From Silene conica (taxonomy: Eukaryota; Streptophyta; Magnoliopsida; Caryophyllales; Caryophyllaceae), in contig CM055318.2 in the NCBI GenBank assembly GCA_029255685.2, forward strand, positions 2,547,001 to 2,611,000: DNA of 64,000 nucleotides. Reading direction: 5' to 3'. The translations under genes were made by a program, and so were the position numbers. Positions 31,992-43,540 of this stretch are shown piece by piece; within the stretch, counting starts at the first letter, position 1; each line of letters opens with the position of its first letter. The notes beneath the pieces were generated by a model that searched no databases, was not told the origin of the DNA, and saw nothing but the letters and a program-made list of their open reading frames with translations.

Positions 31992-33594
31992 CAATAGAAA
32001 ATTAAAATAGTACCATTTGTTAACATTTTTTGTTGAAAACTATATTTTTGAATCAAAAAATTACTCAAATTTGATAATATCTCGAAAATTTGATATTAAT
32101 ATGATGATGGTCAAAGTGTTAGAGTTAAAAGCTTGTAAAATAATTAATATAATAACATTATTTGTTTTACCATTTTTTATCATTTATATTTCCATTGTTT
32201 GATAATATTTTTTGTTCATTTTGTTCATTTTTATTTTTTTTTATTATTGACAGACTATAGGGAATATTGGAAAAAATTTGCATTTTCATATTATACTGAA
32301 AATAAATGGAATTAAGGATGGTGGTTCATTATTAAAGTTTTGTATTGATTATTCGATAAAATTCTATTAACAATGTTGATTTTCATAAATTAATTTCATA
32401 TTTTTTGGGTGGATCCCTACATTTATTAAAAAATAAAAAGTAAAAGAAAATGGATATGATGACATAGACGCACGAAATTGCACGAAATTTTCTTTTATTA
32501 ATATAGATTAGATTGATCGAATGTTTAGGTATTTATCTGAACATTTTGAAGGTTAGTTATTTGAAAAAAGTGTGTTTTGACATTTGGTTGGGTAATTTGT
32601 TTTACTTGGTTGAAATGGTACTGTCAATTGTATTTGTTACGGATCGAACCGGATCAAACTCTTTAGATTAAGACTATACAAGGGTTTAAAGGTGGGTCGA
32701 GGATCGAATAATATTAATATTGGGCCCGACCCGATTTGGATTAGAAAGATGCATGGACTGGACTAGACCGGATCAAATGGACCAAATATAATTATCACTG
32801 ACATGGTTTAGCATATAAACTTAGAACTCAAAAAGTTCATAAAAGTAAGCAAACATTATTTTCTAATTACATTTAATTACATAACTACTTATCTTATAAT
32901 AAATGTAAACAAAGTAAAAATATAAAACCAATAATATTACAATTTTACTGATTATTTTCTTATATAAGTTTAGTCTATGGTTCGGTCCACGACGCATTCC
33001 GTTGGTGCATTACCAGAGTGAAAACGAAAGTAAAGTAAATAGACGGACTTTGGATCGGACTGAATAAAATTCAGTATGTACCAAATGGCCTTGTTCGGTT
33101 TGGGCTTCAGTCCAAACCATTGAGTGAACACCCCTAATACTTATCAGAGTTGTCACTAATGATACTCGTGGCTTTTATTAAAAAAATTTGACCAACATAT
33201 AAAATTAGTAGATCACTAATTCGTATTTACAGTATTTTTTTTTTTACAATGGAGGCATAAGACCATTCAAACTAATAAATTTTGAGGATGTTGTTGCTTT
33301 CCACTATTCATTTCATTATAACTTACCATGATTTTAAACAAAATTAACTTATGACAAATAATATCACGTAAATATATCCGAAAATTTAGCAATTTACAAT
33401 AACAAGGTAGATCACAAGGATGAATATCTAAGTTAGATGCGTGAAATAAGGATAGGTACTTAGATGGTACCCCAAATGATCCAAATATATAGGCCGTGAT
33501 GACTCGATCCTTCCTCTATTTTGGGAGTTGGCGGCCTTGACTCTTGACACTCTGGCATATGTATTTTGTACTCATTGTTTTCGATAATAATGTA
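31992..33594. other. intergenic with decayed DNA-transposon-like sequence
   Basis: Between about 32640 and 33130 repeated 'cggatcgaaccggatcaaac' and 'ttcggtttgggcttcagtccaaacc' phrases resemble the ends of a hAT-type non-autonomous element; a similar style appears at 49550-50030. No coding sense and no exact ends. Confidence 0.35.
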
Positions 33595-33684
33595 GTCCCT
33601 TTGTTTTATTGATATGTTTATATTTTTCTTATTTTGTGAGGGAGAAATAAGGGAAGTGAAAACATATGTCTGAGACGAAGGGAG
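33595..33684. mobile_element. stowaway-like MITE (~90 bp)
   Basis: Ends 'gtccctttgttttattgata' and 'gtctgagacgaagggag' are inverted and flanked by TA (33593-33594 and 33685-33686). Both features are stowaway/Tc1-mariner signatures. Confidence 0.65.
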
Positions 33685-35520
33685 TAGATCATAGATGACA
33701 AGGATGGATATCCTATTTGTTTATTGCGTTTTCAAAACGTATTTTTGCATGTATTCTTTTATATTTATATTTTATATACTTTTGTCGAATTTCTTTTTTC
33801 TTAAAAAATGCATCGGTATCAATCGTAAATGTTTTAGGTTTATACATAAATAGTTCTATCTCTACAAATTATTATTTAAGGTGAAAATTCGGAAACCTTA
33901 ATCCCTAAAAAGCAACTGTGCAGAAAATAAAAAAGTGGAGGAATAGTTTTTAATCGCCTCATGCCTTATGTTATGTGTATGATCAATGGCTCAATGCTCA
34001 TTGCACCGTTTTCTCTCACAAATTACCCACTTTTTCTCTCTCTCCAACACTATTCATGTGGTCCCCTTTCTCTACTAACTCATTTTCTATCCATTTTATC
34101 TCACAAAATATCCGTCACAAATGGTAACCCGTCGCAAGCAAGATTTACTACGTTGCACAAATTCTTGGTTTGAGGAAAATTTTAACGATCGCGGTAAAAT
34201 ATTATACGAAATTGGAATCAACTTAGTAAAGCCCAATCAACATGAAGTGTAACGTATCCGGGGTGACTCAAGTCGTGCTAGCTAGACACTTTGAAAACAC
34301 GTGAATTGCAAAATCCCATGAATTGCAAAAACATGAGTTGTTTGGTTGCCATAATTTTTGTAAAATGGAGGAATTAGAAGTTCCTAGGAACTTCCAATGC
34401 CTACATAAGGTAGGAACTTGTTTACCTACTCCCCCTCGGTCATTCGAAATTCCTGTGCAATTTAATTCCTACATGCGCAACCAAACACGTTTCTCAAATT
34501 CACCCGAATTGGATGTGGGAACTTAATTCCCATGAATTGTAAATTCCTAGAAAAGTTAACTTCCCTAATCAACCAAACGACTCCTAAGTTTGTAACAAAA
34601 CCCGCTATAGTTTGACCCACACCAGAGTTGATGAAAACAAATCACACCTGGAAAACAATGTTCAATACAAGCCAAAAGAAATTGGTGTGCCACATACAAT
34701 CGACTCAAAGTCAAATTAATAACTGATACAATACGTTTTATTTCACATTTCAACTGATTCGAGTTGTAACTAAAATCGACCTGATAACAACCCAACAATC
34801 AAGTAGCTTAGTACTGATAACCCGACTCAAAACCGATAAGTGTAACCTATCACAAGTCACAACAAATAGACACAAAAAGGTAACGACTTGAGAACGAAGA
34901 AACACTAAAACAAAACGTAAAAAGAGGTTTTCATTATGTAGGTGCACCATAAAGCACTTGTTATCAAATTTATTGTCGACCACGACCTTTAATCTCAATT
35001 AAAACAACATCGTTCGTAACCAAAATCGCAACATGAATAAATCAAATAACCGAATTGTTATTATAAAATTCGACATACTAATAACCTAACCACACTATGA
35101 AGGGTCACATTTTTAAGGATATCAGGTTCAAGTCTCACAGGAGCGATCTTGGAATAAATTGGCTTGAGGCTATGCCTTTTAGATTTCGAGTCTGTCACCA
35201 AGTAAAAAATCACGTATGTTTGGAATTTACCAATACGCACCAAAAATAACAGCTACGGATTCTCACGTCATTAAAAACCACGTTACGAATTCACGACTAT
35301 TAGAAAAAAATTCAAAATATCGAACGAGTAATTAATCAAACATAAAACATAACGAAATATAACATCAAACGCAAACGCAAATCCAACCCAATTAAATTAG
35401 CATAATTCTTCATACGCCAATTCGAATACATTCACGATTTCACGTCTAAACTTGAACGATCAAAATACATCATCAAACCCAAACCAAAATACATCATCAA
35501 ACAACGCGAATTTAAATTCG
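33685..35520. other. intergenic, nothing firm
   Basis: AT-rich. Phrases at 34093-34135 ('atatccgtcacaaatgg..cccgtcgcaagcaag') belong to the same MITE style as the halves around 44030 and 49270. Several short minus-strand ORFs (34565-35243) carry no domain. Confidence 0.35.
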
Positions 35521-35606
35521 TTCCGTCTCAATCATTCATCTACCTTTAACCAAATTACCAAACAAATAATAATAATAAAAAAAATAAACAAATAACCGAG
35601 ACAAAA
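35521..35606. mobile_element. stowaway-like MITE in the 3' flank of the 96-aa gene
   Basis: Inverted ends 'ttccgtctcaatcattca' and 'caaataaccgagacaaaa' enclose an A-rich core. It ends 14 bases past the stop codon of the minus-strand gene, so it probably supplies 3' UTR sequence. Confidence 0.5.
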
Positions 35607-35620
35607 TTATCCATAACTCC

Positions 35621-35911
35621 TCACTTTTTGACGGATTTACGGAATTTCTGAGCAACCCAGGAAAAACTACCAGAAGCACCAAGTTTGACCTTCTTCATAC
35701 CTTTAGAAACAGATTCCTTAGTTTTTTCAACACCATTAGAAGTAACTTCCTTCGTTTTGCTAAAACTATTACCAAATTTTCTGGATAATTTCTTGGTTAA
35801 ACTTTTGCCAGATTTATTACCATTATCATTAATCTTGTTTAGGGTATAAGCTTGATCATCATAAACTTTGTTGTAATCCCATTCTTCTCCCCATGAATTA
35901 TGACCCCCCAT
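35621..35911 (-). CDS. small basic uncharacterised plant protein (96 aa)
   Basis: A single-exon ORF with an orderly composition: an acidic/aromatic start (MGGHNSWGEEWDYNKVYDDQ), a Lys/Ser-rich middle (KSLTKKLSRKFGNSFSKTKE) and a basic end (SWVAQKFRKSVKK). Short repeats of K-x-K-x-x-V/S suggest an amphipathic, coiled or membrane-binding helix. It has the look of the small plant proteins that begin MGG..SWA(D/E)EW, but I cannot name a function. No signal peptide or membrane segment. A 5' leader of simple A/T composition precedes the ATG. It could still be a chance ORF, but length and composition argue for a gene. Confidence 0.65.
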   Translation of the reverse strand: MGGHNSWGEEWDYNKVYDDQAYTLNKINDNGNKSGKSLTKKLSRKFGNSFSKTKEVTSNGVEKTKESVSKGMKKVKLGASGSFSWVAQKFRKSVKK

Positions 35912-38270
35912 TTTTATTGAAATTTCAATTTATAATTTTATTGAAATTTCAATTATAATAATTGTAAAAAAAAAAGGAATTTTGGAGGGTTGATTAAAGG
36001 GGAGAAGTTTTAATTTTGTAATTTGTGTAATTTGTGAAATTTGTTTGGTTTTGATGGGATTTTTTTTTGGTGTAATTAATGTGTTTTGTATTGTAATTTG
36101 TTTAGACGTGGGAGGATGTTTGTTTTGGAAGAAAAGGATATTTTTTACCTTTTATGGAGGAAGTTATACCTAATACAAAATCTCCTACAAGTAGATATAT
36201 TAGGTAAAAATATTGGTTAATTGTGATTATTTTTTCCCCTAAAAATTACTCCAGTGGATATACATTGTCTTGACTCTTGAGTAGATATTGATTTCCATTA
36301 ATGGCCATTCCTAAAACAATATCTACACTTAAATACATGGGATCGTGTCAGGTCCGTGTTTATATCACACTCACCGGTGAATTTTTTGAGAGTCCGTCTC
36401 TTAATAAGCGTATTGAGAGTCCGTCTTTTAATAAGCTTATTAAAATTTAGGAAAAAAAGTGGTATTAAAGATAATATAATAGATATAAATCATGATTAAT
36501 TTATTATGTATATAACTACGAAATTAATATGGTACGATCAATGAGAAAAGGTCACGAAATACCTACAAAATAATGATCTCTCAATAATTTATTAAAATAC
36601 CGTCTCTCTTAAATTTTAGTGCACGCTTATATAAATGAGATTACGTCAAGTCTTTGTTTATATCACCTTTAAATGTGCAAGTCTTTGTTTATATCACCCT
36701 TAAATGTGTTTTGCACTCTTGCTTATCGCAAACATGAATACAACTCAATTACTTAATTGATTTAGACTAATTAAATTAGGGTTTGTTTAAATCGTTTTCT
36801 GTTTTGTTTATTTTCTTCCTTATTCTTTTTTTTTGCGATTGTTATCTGAATTGAATATTGTCACAATAGTATTTGTGAACAATTGCTTGCAATCATTACG
36901 CCATCGATTATAATTTTTAATAGATTTGGTATTTGAACTTGTTCACTGTTGTTAATTTCATCCTTTCTATGGATACTGAACAAACATCTTTATTTGGGGT
37001 CGATAGTTAGAGTGAGAAAGTGGAATAAAATTGTAAATGCTGTTAGAAGATAGGGTATAATGGTCAATCATGTCCATAATTGAGTAAAACTCGTATCATG
37101 GGACATTGACGCTAATTTCCCAACAACAATTACGAGCAATTTTTTGTATTATAATACCTTATTCCAGAAGGTCAAGTTAACTAGATTATCCATATTTTAA
37201 TTTATAATTTCATTTTAATGTTTTTTTTAAATAATCATCTTTTATGTACGATTGTTTACAAATAACTCCTTTTATGTTTACTTTTACAAATTACCACCTT
37301 AATTATCCCTTAATCTTAAAAATAACCCCAAATGTCGATTACGCACACGTTTTTTATAAAACACAAATTACATACGATATTACGATTTAAACTTATTTAA
37401 TACACCTAAATTACCCTTACCCACCCGTAATACTCCCCAACAAAAACAAACCTATTCATTCACTCATATTCACAAACCCCCGAAATTAAAATTTTAGTAA
37501 CCTTAATCACCCGATCCCTCTTATTCATAACGTCACATAACCTCTTCTTGCATTCGGTCATTCGAACTTCCCACTTGTTATTTGATTAACATGAGTACAT
37601 GACCTACTTTCCTCATATGTCATGTGTTAGATCACGACCTTGAATGGAGATGGCCCATGACCTTTTGTGCGAGTACAGGGAAAGAATCGAACTCTCAATT
37701 AATCACGGTTGAAATAAGTGAGCTAATAGCCTATTACCACTTCAGCTAAATCTCGTTCTTACAGTCTTCTAGTAAATGCGATAACAATATATAGAGGCAA
37801 GAATGATAAGTCACTTGTACTTCAAGGATTCACTTTAAGCAAGGTAATCATTAAAAGGCTAAAAAAAACATATAACGGGTGAAAAAGAGTATTCTCTCAA
37901 GTAATTAAGCTATAAACCGTCTTTCTCAAATTTTCGTGTATCATAAATAATTTGAATACCGACTACTAATAAGACGGAAAATGGGACACTTAGCTGATCG
38001 AACACCCTTTTGGATCCTTTTGTTTTGGTTCCATTGTCGAATGACCCTTGCTTTTATCTTCAAGTTCTCATTCTTGGTAAAATGTCACAGAGACATAGAT
38101 CGATGCATGTCGTTCGAATTCTGGAATCCAATGTTTTCAAGTACGAACTTGAATTATCAATGGGAGAAAGGACCAAGTTGAAAGGACTCTCGGAGATGTA
38201 GATGATATTGATTATTGAAAATTTTTAAGAAATTCGAAGAAAAAATGATATTGAATTTGGAGAATTGAAT
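35912..38270. other. intergenic, nothing recognised
   Basis: AT-rich non-coding DNA with small local duplications ('agtccgtctcttaataagc' twice near 36391-36440; 'gtctttgtttatatcacc' twice near 36650-36700). No supported gene. Confidence 0.4.
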
Positions 38271-38271
38271 A

Positions 38272-38273
<2 letters not shown>

Positions 38274-38340
<67 letters not shown>

Positions 38341-38341
38341 T
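38274..38341. repeat. compound (AT)n(GA)n microsatellite
   Basis: An alternating AT run of about 52 bp passes directly into (GA)n of about 16 bp. It sits where a minus-strand tRNA-derived element would have its 3' tail. Confidence 0.95.
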
Positions 38342-38439
38342 TGCATCTGGTGAGGTCTATGATCTTAAATGAGGATTGAGGTCTATAGCAAAAAGTCAAA
38401 ACTAATAAGACGCGAAGAAAACTATTAAGTAAAAATCAA

Positions 38440-38810
38440 AATACACAACAACTAGGGGTCGAACCCGCGACCTCAGGTATCAGACCCAAACAACTTAACC
38501 AACGAACCACAAGGTCTTCGTTGTTTAGTATAAAATTGTATAATATTAAACATAGGATGAAAACTACTAAGCAAAAATCGAAAAAAGCAGCCATTGGGAA
38601 TCGAACACGACCTAGGGATTAAGAGACCAGCTCCTAAACCAATGGACCATTAAGTCATTGTTGATTAATATGATATTGTAAACTATTTATCACGGAAACA
38701 TTTTCGAAGACAATTTCTATTCAAATTGCCAATTGGGATTGAACTCAAAACCTTTGGTTTTTTGGACAAACGCCTTATTCAATGGGACACTAAGACTTTG
38801 TTGATTGTTA
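38440..38810 (-). mobile_element. three tandem tRNA-like modules (SINE-like), 139-140-bp spacing
   Basis: On the minus strand three tRNA-like heads occur in a row. Their B-box-like sites (GGTTCGACCCC, GTTCGATTCCC, AGTTCAATCCC) lie at 38456-38466, 38596-38606 and 38735-38745, spaced 140 and 139 bp. Each has an upstream A-box-like phrase (TGGTTCGTTGGTTAAG, TGGTCCATTGGTTTAG, TGTCCCATTGAATAAG) 30-40 bases away and a similar linker. The outermost copy leads into the AT/GA microsatellite. They are degenerate and do not fold as clean tRNA genes, so a tandem tRNA-derived SINE or tRNA-pseudogene array is more likely than functional tRNAs. Confidence 0.65.
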
Positions 38811-38977
38811 TCTTATAGTATAAGATTTTATACAAGTTATTTGTTTAGAATTAACTTAACAAGCAGAGCCGTTTCGCATCAATTTCTTATTTGTTTTTCT
38901 GGCTTCTTCTTTGGTTACGTTGTTAATGGCTTATTCTCGAGTTTTTTTTTCGAATTTTTTTTTTTCGAATTTTTTTG

Positions 38978-39215
38978 AATGCGTAGATACACATGTCTAA
39001 ATACGTAGATACACATGGCTAAATGCGTAGATACACATCTCTTAATGCGTAGATACACACCTTTAAGTGCGTATATACACATGGCGAAATGCGTAGATAC
39101 ACATGTCTAAATGCGTAGATACACACATTTAAATGTTTAGATACACATCTCTAAATGCATAGATACACATGTCTAAATACGTAGATACACATGGCTAATT
39201 GCGTAGATACACATG
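38978..39215. repeat. 22-bp minisatellite, 11 copies in perfect register
   Basis: The unit is gcgtagatacacatgtctaa plus 'at'. The cgtagatac core starts at 38982 and every 22 bp to 39202 with no indel, though bases vary between copies ('tgtcta', 'tggcta', 'tctcta', 'cattta'). A poly-T/TTCG stretch precedes it. Confidence 0.95.
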
Positions 39216-39399
39216 GAGAAAAATGTTTTCAAGTAATGTGCAAAACAATCACTTTAGTTTTCTGAAAATAATTGTCAAAATCTATTTTCTTGTAAAATCG
39301 TCTTCTCTTTTGGCACGCACGAATTGAAGCGTAAAAACCCGTCTTATTCGTAGTGTACCGCATTTCGTAAAATAATAAGAACTTATGAATTGTTTACAT

Positions 39400-40290
39400 T
39401 TGAAATGTAAATAATACTAAGCATCTTATTAGAAGATATTTTACAAAACAAAATCTGATTTGCTTTATCAAAAGCCAATGAAAACTAAACAACAACTTTT
39501 GCTTGTCAAGTGGGCTAGCTATTATCCAATGGACAAAAGTACAAAGGAAGTACACATTGGGTAATACCCACATTTGAAGTACTATAAAAGAAACCCCTTA
39601 GCCTCATTCAATGCTAAGGCTTTTACAACATTTATTGAAGTTTTCTGCAAAACTCTTAAGCCTTCAAAGTTCTTTCTTTAAGTTTTGCAAAACCATTTTA
39701 AGTTTAAAAGTCTTCAAACGTTTTTCTCAAACTCGGTCTGAAAATCTCCATGCATCAGTAAGCTACACTGTGACATAATGAGTTTGTTCCATGATTCTCG
39801 TGTTTAGATCTTAAATGTAAATCTCCACGTTCTTAAGTGAACATCTGAGATTCTGATCCTGTAAACCAGAGATAGAACGTCCTAAAACTCTTGAAGCGGA
39901 GTAGCTTTAAGTTTGAGTCAAGTCTTGAAGCGGAGTAGCTTCGAGCAAATGCAACCGGAGTAGGTTGGCGAGTTATTTTACTTGTATTCGTTTAGTTGTT
40001 GGAGTAAATTTCAAACAATCAATAAAATAACGGTTGGACGTAGGTCTCGGAGTAGAGACTGAACCAATTTTTTAACTTTGGTTGTTTGCTTATTTACTTA
40101 CATACTCTTCGTTTTATTCTCGCTTACTTGAACGATTCCAAGTTTCTGTGTAACAGTCAATCATACTGTTGCATAGAACACTTTGCTCATCTTGTGAACT
40201 TACTCGTCATTAAGTCTCTCAAGTGTAGTTGCCGTTAAAATTTTAAAAAGGTCACACCTAATTCACCCCCTCCCCCTCTTAGGTGTTTAT
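39400..40290 (+). mobile_element. Copia-type LTR-like sequence, probably solo/degraded
   Basis: Order of parts resembles a Copia LTR and leader: TATA-like 'actataaaag' at 39581, repeated 'cttgaagcggagtagctt' at 39890-39950, 'ggagtagagactgaacca' near 40050, and 'aattcaccccctccccctcttagg' at 40258-40283, a phrase common at the end of plant Copia leaders. No gag-pol follows and no partner LTR or target duplication was found, so extent and ends are approximate. Confidence 0.45.
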
Positions 40291-40357
40291 TCGTTCTTAA
40301 CTCTTCAACCTTCATTATATTGTATCCTCCAAGAAACCAAGACGTGATAAGATGAAC

Positions 40358-40434
40358 ATCTCCGTTGTAAACAAAAACTAAGGGATATCTTCATAAATCA
40401 GGCAATCCTTTATTTACAACGGAGATATCCCTTA
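40358..40434. repeat. interleaved inverted repeats
   Basis: Segment A (40358-40371, ATCTCCGTTGTAAA) pairs with A' (40413-40426) and segment B (40379-40390, TAAGGGATATCT) pairs with B' (40423-40434). The order is A-B-A'-B', with A' and B' sharing 4 nt. This is a pseudoknot-like arrangement, not a simple hairpin. Confidence 0.75.
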
Positions 40435-40799
40435 ATTCTTAAGTTGAAACAATATATATTAGGGAGTACTCTACTATTTTTTTTGTTTTCTTTTAGAGAA
40501 TAAGAGTTATCTTAGGGGTAAGAGATCTACGGAGTATTACTTTAGGCATGTAGTTAGAGATTCGATTTTAACCCGTGACAAATTACGCTCATTTTTAAGC
40601 CTAAAAAAATAAATAATAAATAATTTTTTTATTGAGGAATCTTTATTACCAAAAATGATAAAAGAAAGTGGTCACTTGTTCATCAATAATGTTTTAAGGC
40701 CAATAATGTCACTCAGACAAAATGGTACTTTCATAGTTTAATGCCAATTATGAATGTCTCACGTTTAATTATACCTTATTAAACATAAACCGTAACCAA
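40435..40799. other. intergenic, nothing recognised
   Basis: AT-rich sequence between the interleaved repeat and a SINE-like element. Confidence 0.35.
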
Positions 40800-40965
40800 A
40801 TGTGTTTGGTGTGGTGGTTGCTCACCTCATCCCTTGACCATGAGGTCAGACGTTCAATCCTTGCGCATGGGAATGGAGCAACACTTTCGCCAGCCGTTTA
40901 CCTCTTCGTGAGAGCACCCACGACAAGGGATTATACACTGTTGTCGACGATAGACACCCCGTTTT
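40800..40965 (+). mobile_element. tRNA-derived SINE-like element
   Basis: A-box-like TTGGTGTGGTGGTTGC near 40805 and B-box-like GGTCAGACGTTCAATCC near 40841-40858 are correctly spaced for a pol III internal promoter. The tRNA-unrelated part ('gcaacactttcgccagcc...gggattatacactg') resembles plant SINE bodies. No clear tail duplication. Confidence 0.55.
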
Positions 40966-41191
40966 AAACCAAAAGAACAAACATAAACCGTACATTTTAT
41001 TATAATATCAACCGTTATCTTCAAATAACTTAACAACAATCGTCTAAAAAATGACCTCAATCAAAATTCACCAGTTAGACCGATTTTAAGCCGAATTCTT
41101 GCAAACACGAAACGATTATACCCTAATTGAGCCGGCCCAAACCCGGCCAAATAAGGCTCTTTTATAAAATTTACATCTTGATTCCCTTGTC

Positions 41192-41202
41192 CTTGTCTAT
41201 AT
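41192..41202 (+). promoter_or_regulatory. TATA-like element upstream of the BAHD pseudogene
   Basis: 'gtctatataag' lies about 75 bases before the start codon at 41274, a sensible distance for a core promoter with a short 5' UTR. It belongs to a gene that is now broken. Confidence 0.55.
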
Positions 41203-41428
41203 AAGTGTTCATAATATTGCAGTGTTTTTGTAGTATCTCATCCCCTCAATTTTTTCACTTATATTCACAAAACATGAATCATCCTACCGAAATGAGCGTA
41301 ACCATGCTCGAATCGACCATGGTTAAACCCGCAACAGAAACCCCAAAAGAGACTATTTGGCTAACAGACGTAGATTTGATAAGGCTCCCAACCCTCAGCC
41401 ATAGTCCGGTCTTCTACATTTATCCAAA

Positions 41429-42543
41429 CTAGGTCGTAACCCGTGAAATTTACGGGTCTGTTTTTTAAACTTTAGATGAATATAGTTAATAATATTGGAG
41501 ATAAGCAAATTAATTATTTACTGTGACCTGTTTTTAACTTTTGATGAATACCGTAATTAATAATATCAAAGAAAGCTGATTAATTATATACATATAAATA
41601 AATTTTGAATTATTTATGACACATGTCGGTATGACGGTATACATGAGCTATCATATAGTTGTTCATTAAGATGATCAAGACTTACAATAGAATTTGTATA
41701 CTTTTAATTACTCATTGCACCATTTTTAAAATATGTAACCCATATATAAAATAAAGTTTATATTACATATCGTACAATAAAAGCAAAACGTAAATAATCT
41801 GATGAGACATGAGTAGTAAATGTATAGTTGGGTTAAAAAACGTATTTTTAATTATATTTATTAAAGATGTTCATATAATAAATAACAGTTATTGCGCGCG
41901 ACATCTTACACGAAGACATTCCAAAATTATTAAATGACCACTCATTTACTATTTACTATATTAAATAAATACTCCGTAGTTGTTAAAATGTTTCGCATTC
42001 ACGTGAATAGTCAGATGTCTTACAATAAATCGAAAATGTAGTCTAATAAATCACGACGCTCACATAAGTGTATATACCGATGAAGAGTAATTATTCCGAC
42101 CCATATTTAATAACGATTAAACCATAAAAAAATGGAGTCTAAAAAATTCTTGTAGGTATTCCGACCCGTAATTATTCCGACCCATATGTAAATCGAAAAT
42201 GTAGTCTAAAAAATACTTGTAGGTATTTTTTTGTTCGGTGATTATGGATTGGTAACTCTAGGATTTAGGCCGTGCTACGGAATTAATCTTCAGCCAAAAC
42301 TGTCATTATTTATTGTTTCAATATATGGAATGAAATCTTGTGATTCCATAGATTTAGTCCGTGAAATCTTGGAATAGTTATTATACCATTATACCATATG
42401 TTGAATCTTATTGGACAATAGCTCTAGGATGAATCTAATTGGACAATAGCTCTAGGATGCTTTACAACGCGACACGTAGGACAAAGCTTTTTTCTAGTGA
42501 TGCCACGTCAGCAGCTTGGCTTCTGCACTAGATAAATATATGA
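41429..42543 (-). mobile_element. 1,115-bp Helitron inside BAHD exon 1
   Basis: On the minus strand it starts TCATATATTTATCTAG (42543), ends with hairpin CCCGTAAATTTCACGGG (41456-41440), a 7-nt spacer and CTAG (41432-41429), and sits between host A (41428) and T (42544), with no duplication. All are Helitron rules. Taking it out joins FYIYPN to SKNNPIPQVNT in frame, which proves both borders. It has no Rep/helicase coding and contains a near-duplicate of 'gtagtctaaaaaat.cttgtaggtatt'. Confidence 0.93.
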
Positions 42544-42937
42544 TTCAAAAAATAATCCCATTCCTCAGGTTAACACTAACCTTCTTAAGTCGTCTCTTAG
42601 TCAACTCTTGGTTACGTTCTATCCCGTTGCAGGCCGGTTGAGCAAAAACGACGTGACTGGTCGCATTGAAATCGATTGCAATGCTAAGGGAGTCTTATTT
42701 GTTGAAGTCGAGACGAGTTACAATGTTTCGGATTTTGGAGAGTTTACTCCTAATGATATGATTAGGAAATTGCTCGTACCTGTTTGCGACTATTCAGGTT
42801 AAACGTTACCTCTCTGTTTCAATCAATAGTTTACACTTTCTTAGTTAACATTTTTCTATTTTACTAAATAAAGTAATAGAGCAACGGCTCCTTCTTGAGC
42901 ATGAGCAAACTCAAAAAGTAGCCGTTGCTATATTATA

Positions 42938-43028
42938 TTTCCTCCGTTTTTATATAATGTTCCCATTTATTGAATATATGAGTGTAGTATTTTAATAAAA
43001 TGGGTAGATTATATAAAAATGGAGGAAG
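42938..43028. mobile_element. stowaway-like MITE in BAHD intron 1 (91 bp)
   Basis: Ends 'tttcctccgtttttatataat' and 'attatataaaaatggaggaag' are almost perfect inverted repeats, flanked by TA at 42936-42937 and 43029-43030. Confidence 0.75.
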
Positions 43029-43409
43029 TAATTTATAAACCAACCCGTTGGGACTGGTAACCTTTACCTTTCTAGCTCATTCGTTTCAAGTTATTTTTAA
43101 TTGCTTTTGAAAGTTATAAACTTATTCTCTCCTCTTTATCTTAATAATCGTGTATAAAGTAATTAAAATTTGTTAGTCGAGACAAACCGAGTAAGGAGAG
43201 GCCATGGATGGCTATAATAATAAGTTGTCTGTTACCTGGGATGGGTTACCTGATATACGTGGTATGCCCAGTACGTACCGAAATTAGCGGCTGCGGTTAC
43301 ACGTACCAGAAAAAAATTTAAAAAATAATAAGTCCAAGATTCTCTTGGTCGTTTGAACAAGTTCAAAAAAACTTCAAACTCGAAGCCCCAAACAGAGTTC
43401 TTTTGTATA

Positions 43410-43540
43410 CCGTCTCCGTTTCATTGAGTTTTTTCGTACCTACTTTGTTTTGGGCCGTTCCATTTGCTGATCTAGATACCGACTTGTTTGCACTTTCATA
43501 ACTTCTTTCGACAAAGTAAATGTAAAGAATTCAATGAAAT
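43410..43540. mobile_element. possible second small MITE in BAHD intron 1
   Basis: 'ccgtctccgtttcattgagttttt' on the left is inverted as 'aaagaattcaatgaaatag' on the right. The ends are imperfect and no target duplication was assigned. Its insertion close to exon 2 may be linked to loss of the acceptor site. Confidence 0.4.

Noticed and set aside
32440..32520. A further Helitron end ('cgcacgaaattgcacgaaattttc')
   Set aside because: The arms do not form a real hairpin and no CTAG end follows.
34565..35243. Minus-strand ORFs of 77, 82 and 60 codons
   Set aside because: Separate frames, no domain similarity I can recognise, and cysteine/leucine-rich readings typical of chance ORFs in AT-rich DNA.
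38157..38399. 80-codon minus-strand ORF with a (YI)n stretch
   Set aside because: The tyrosine-isoleucine run is the translated AT microsatellite; no gene structure around it.
38440..38525. A functional tRNA gene on the minus strand
   Set aside because: B box is good, but acceptor and anticodon stems do not pair convincingly and two diverged tandem relatives follow, which fits SINE-like repeats better.
38978..39215. CRISPR array (regular short repeats)
   Set aside because: Repeats are contiguous 22-mers without unique spacers in a plant genome; it is a minisatellite.
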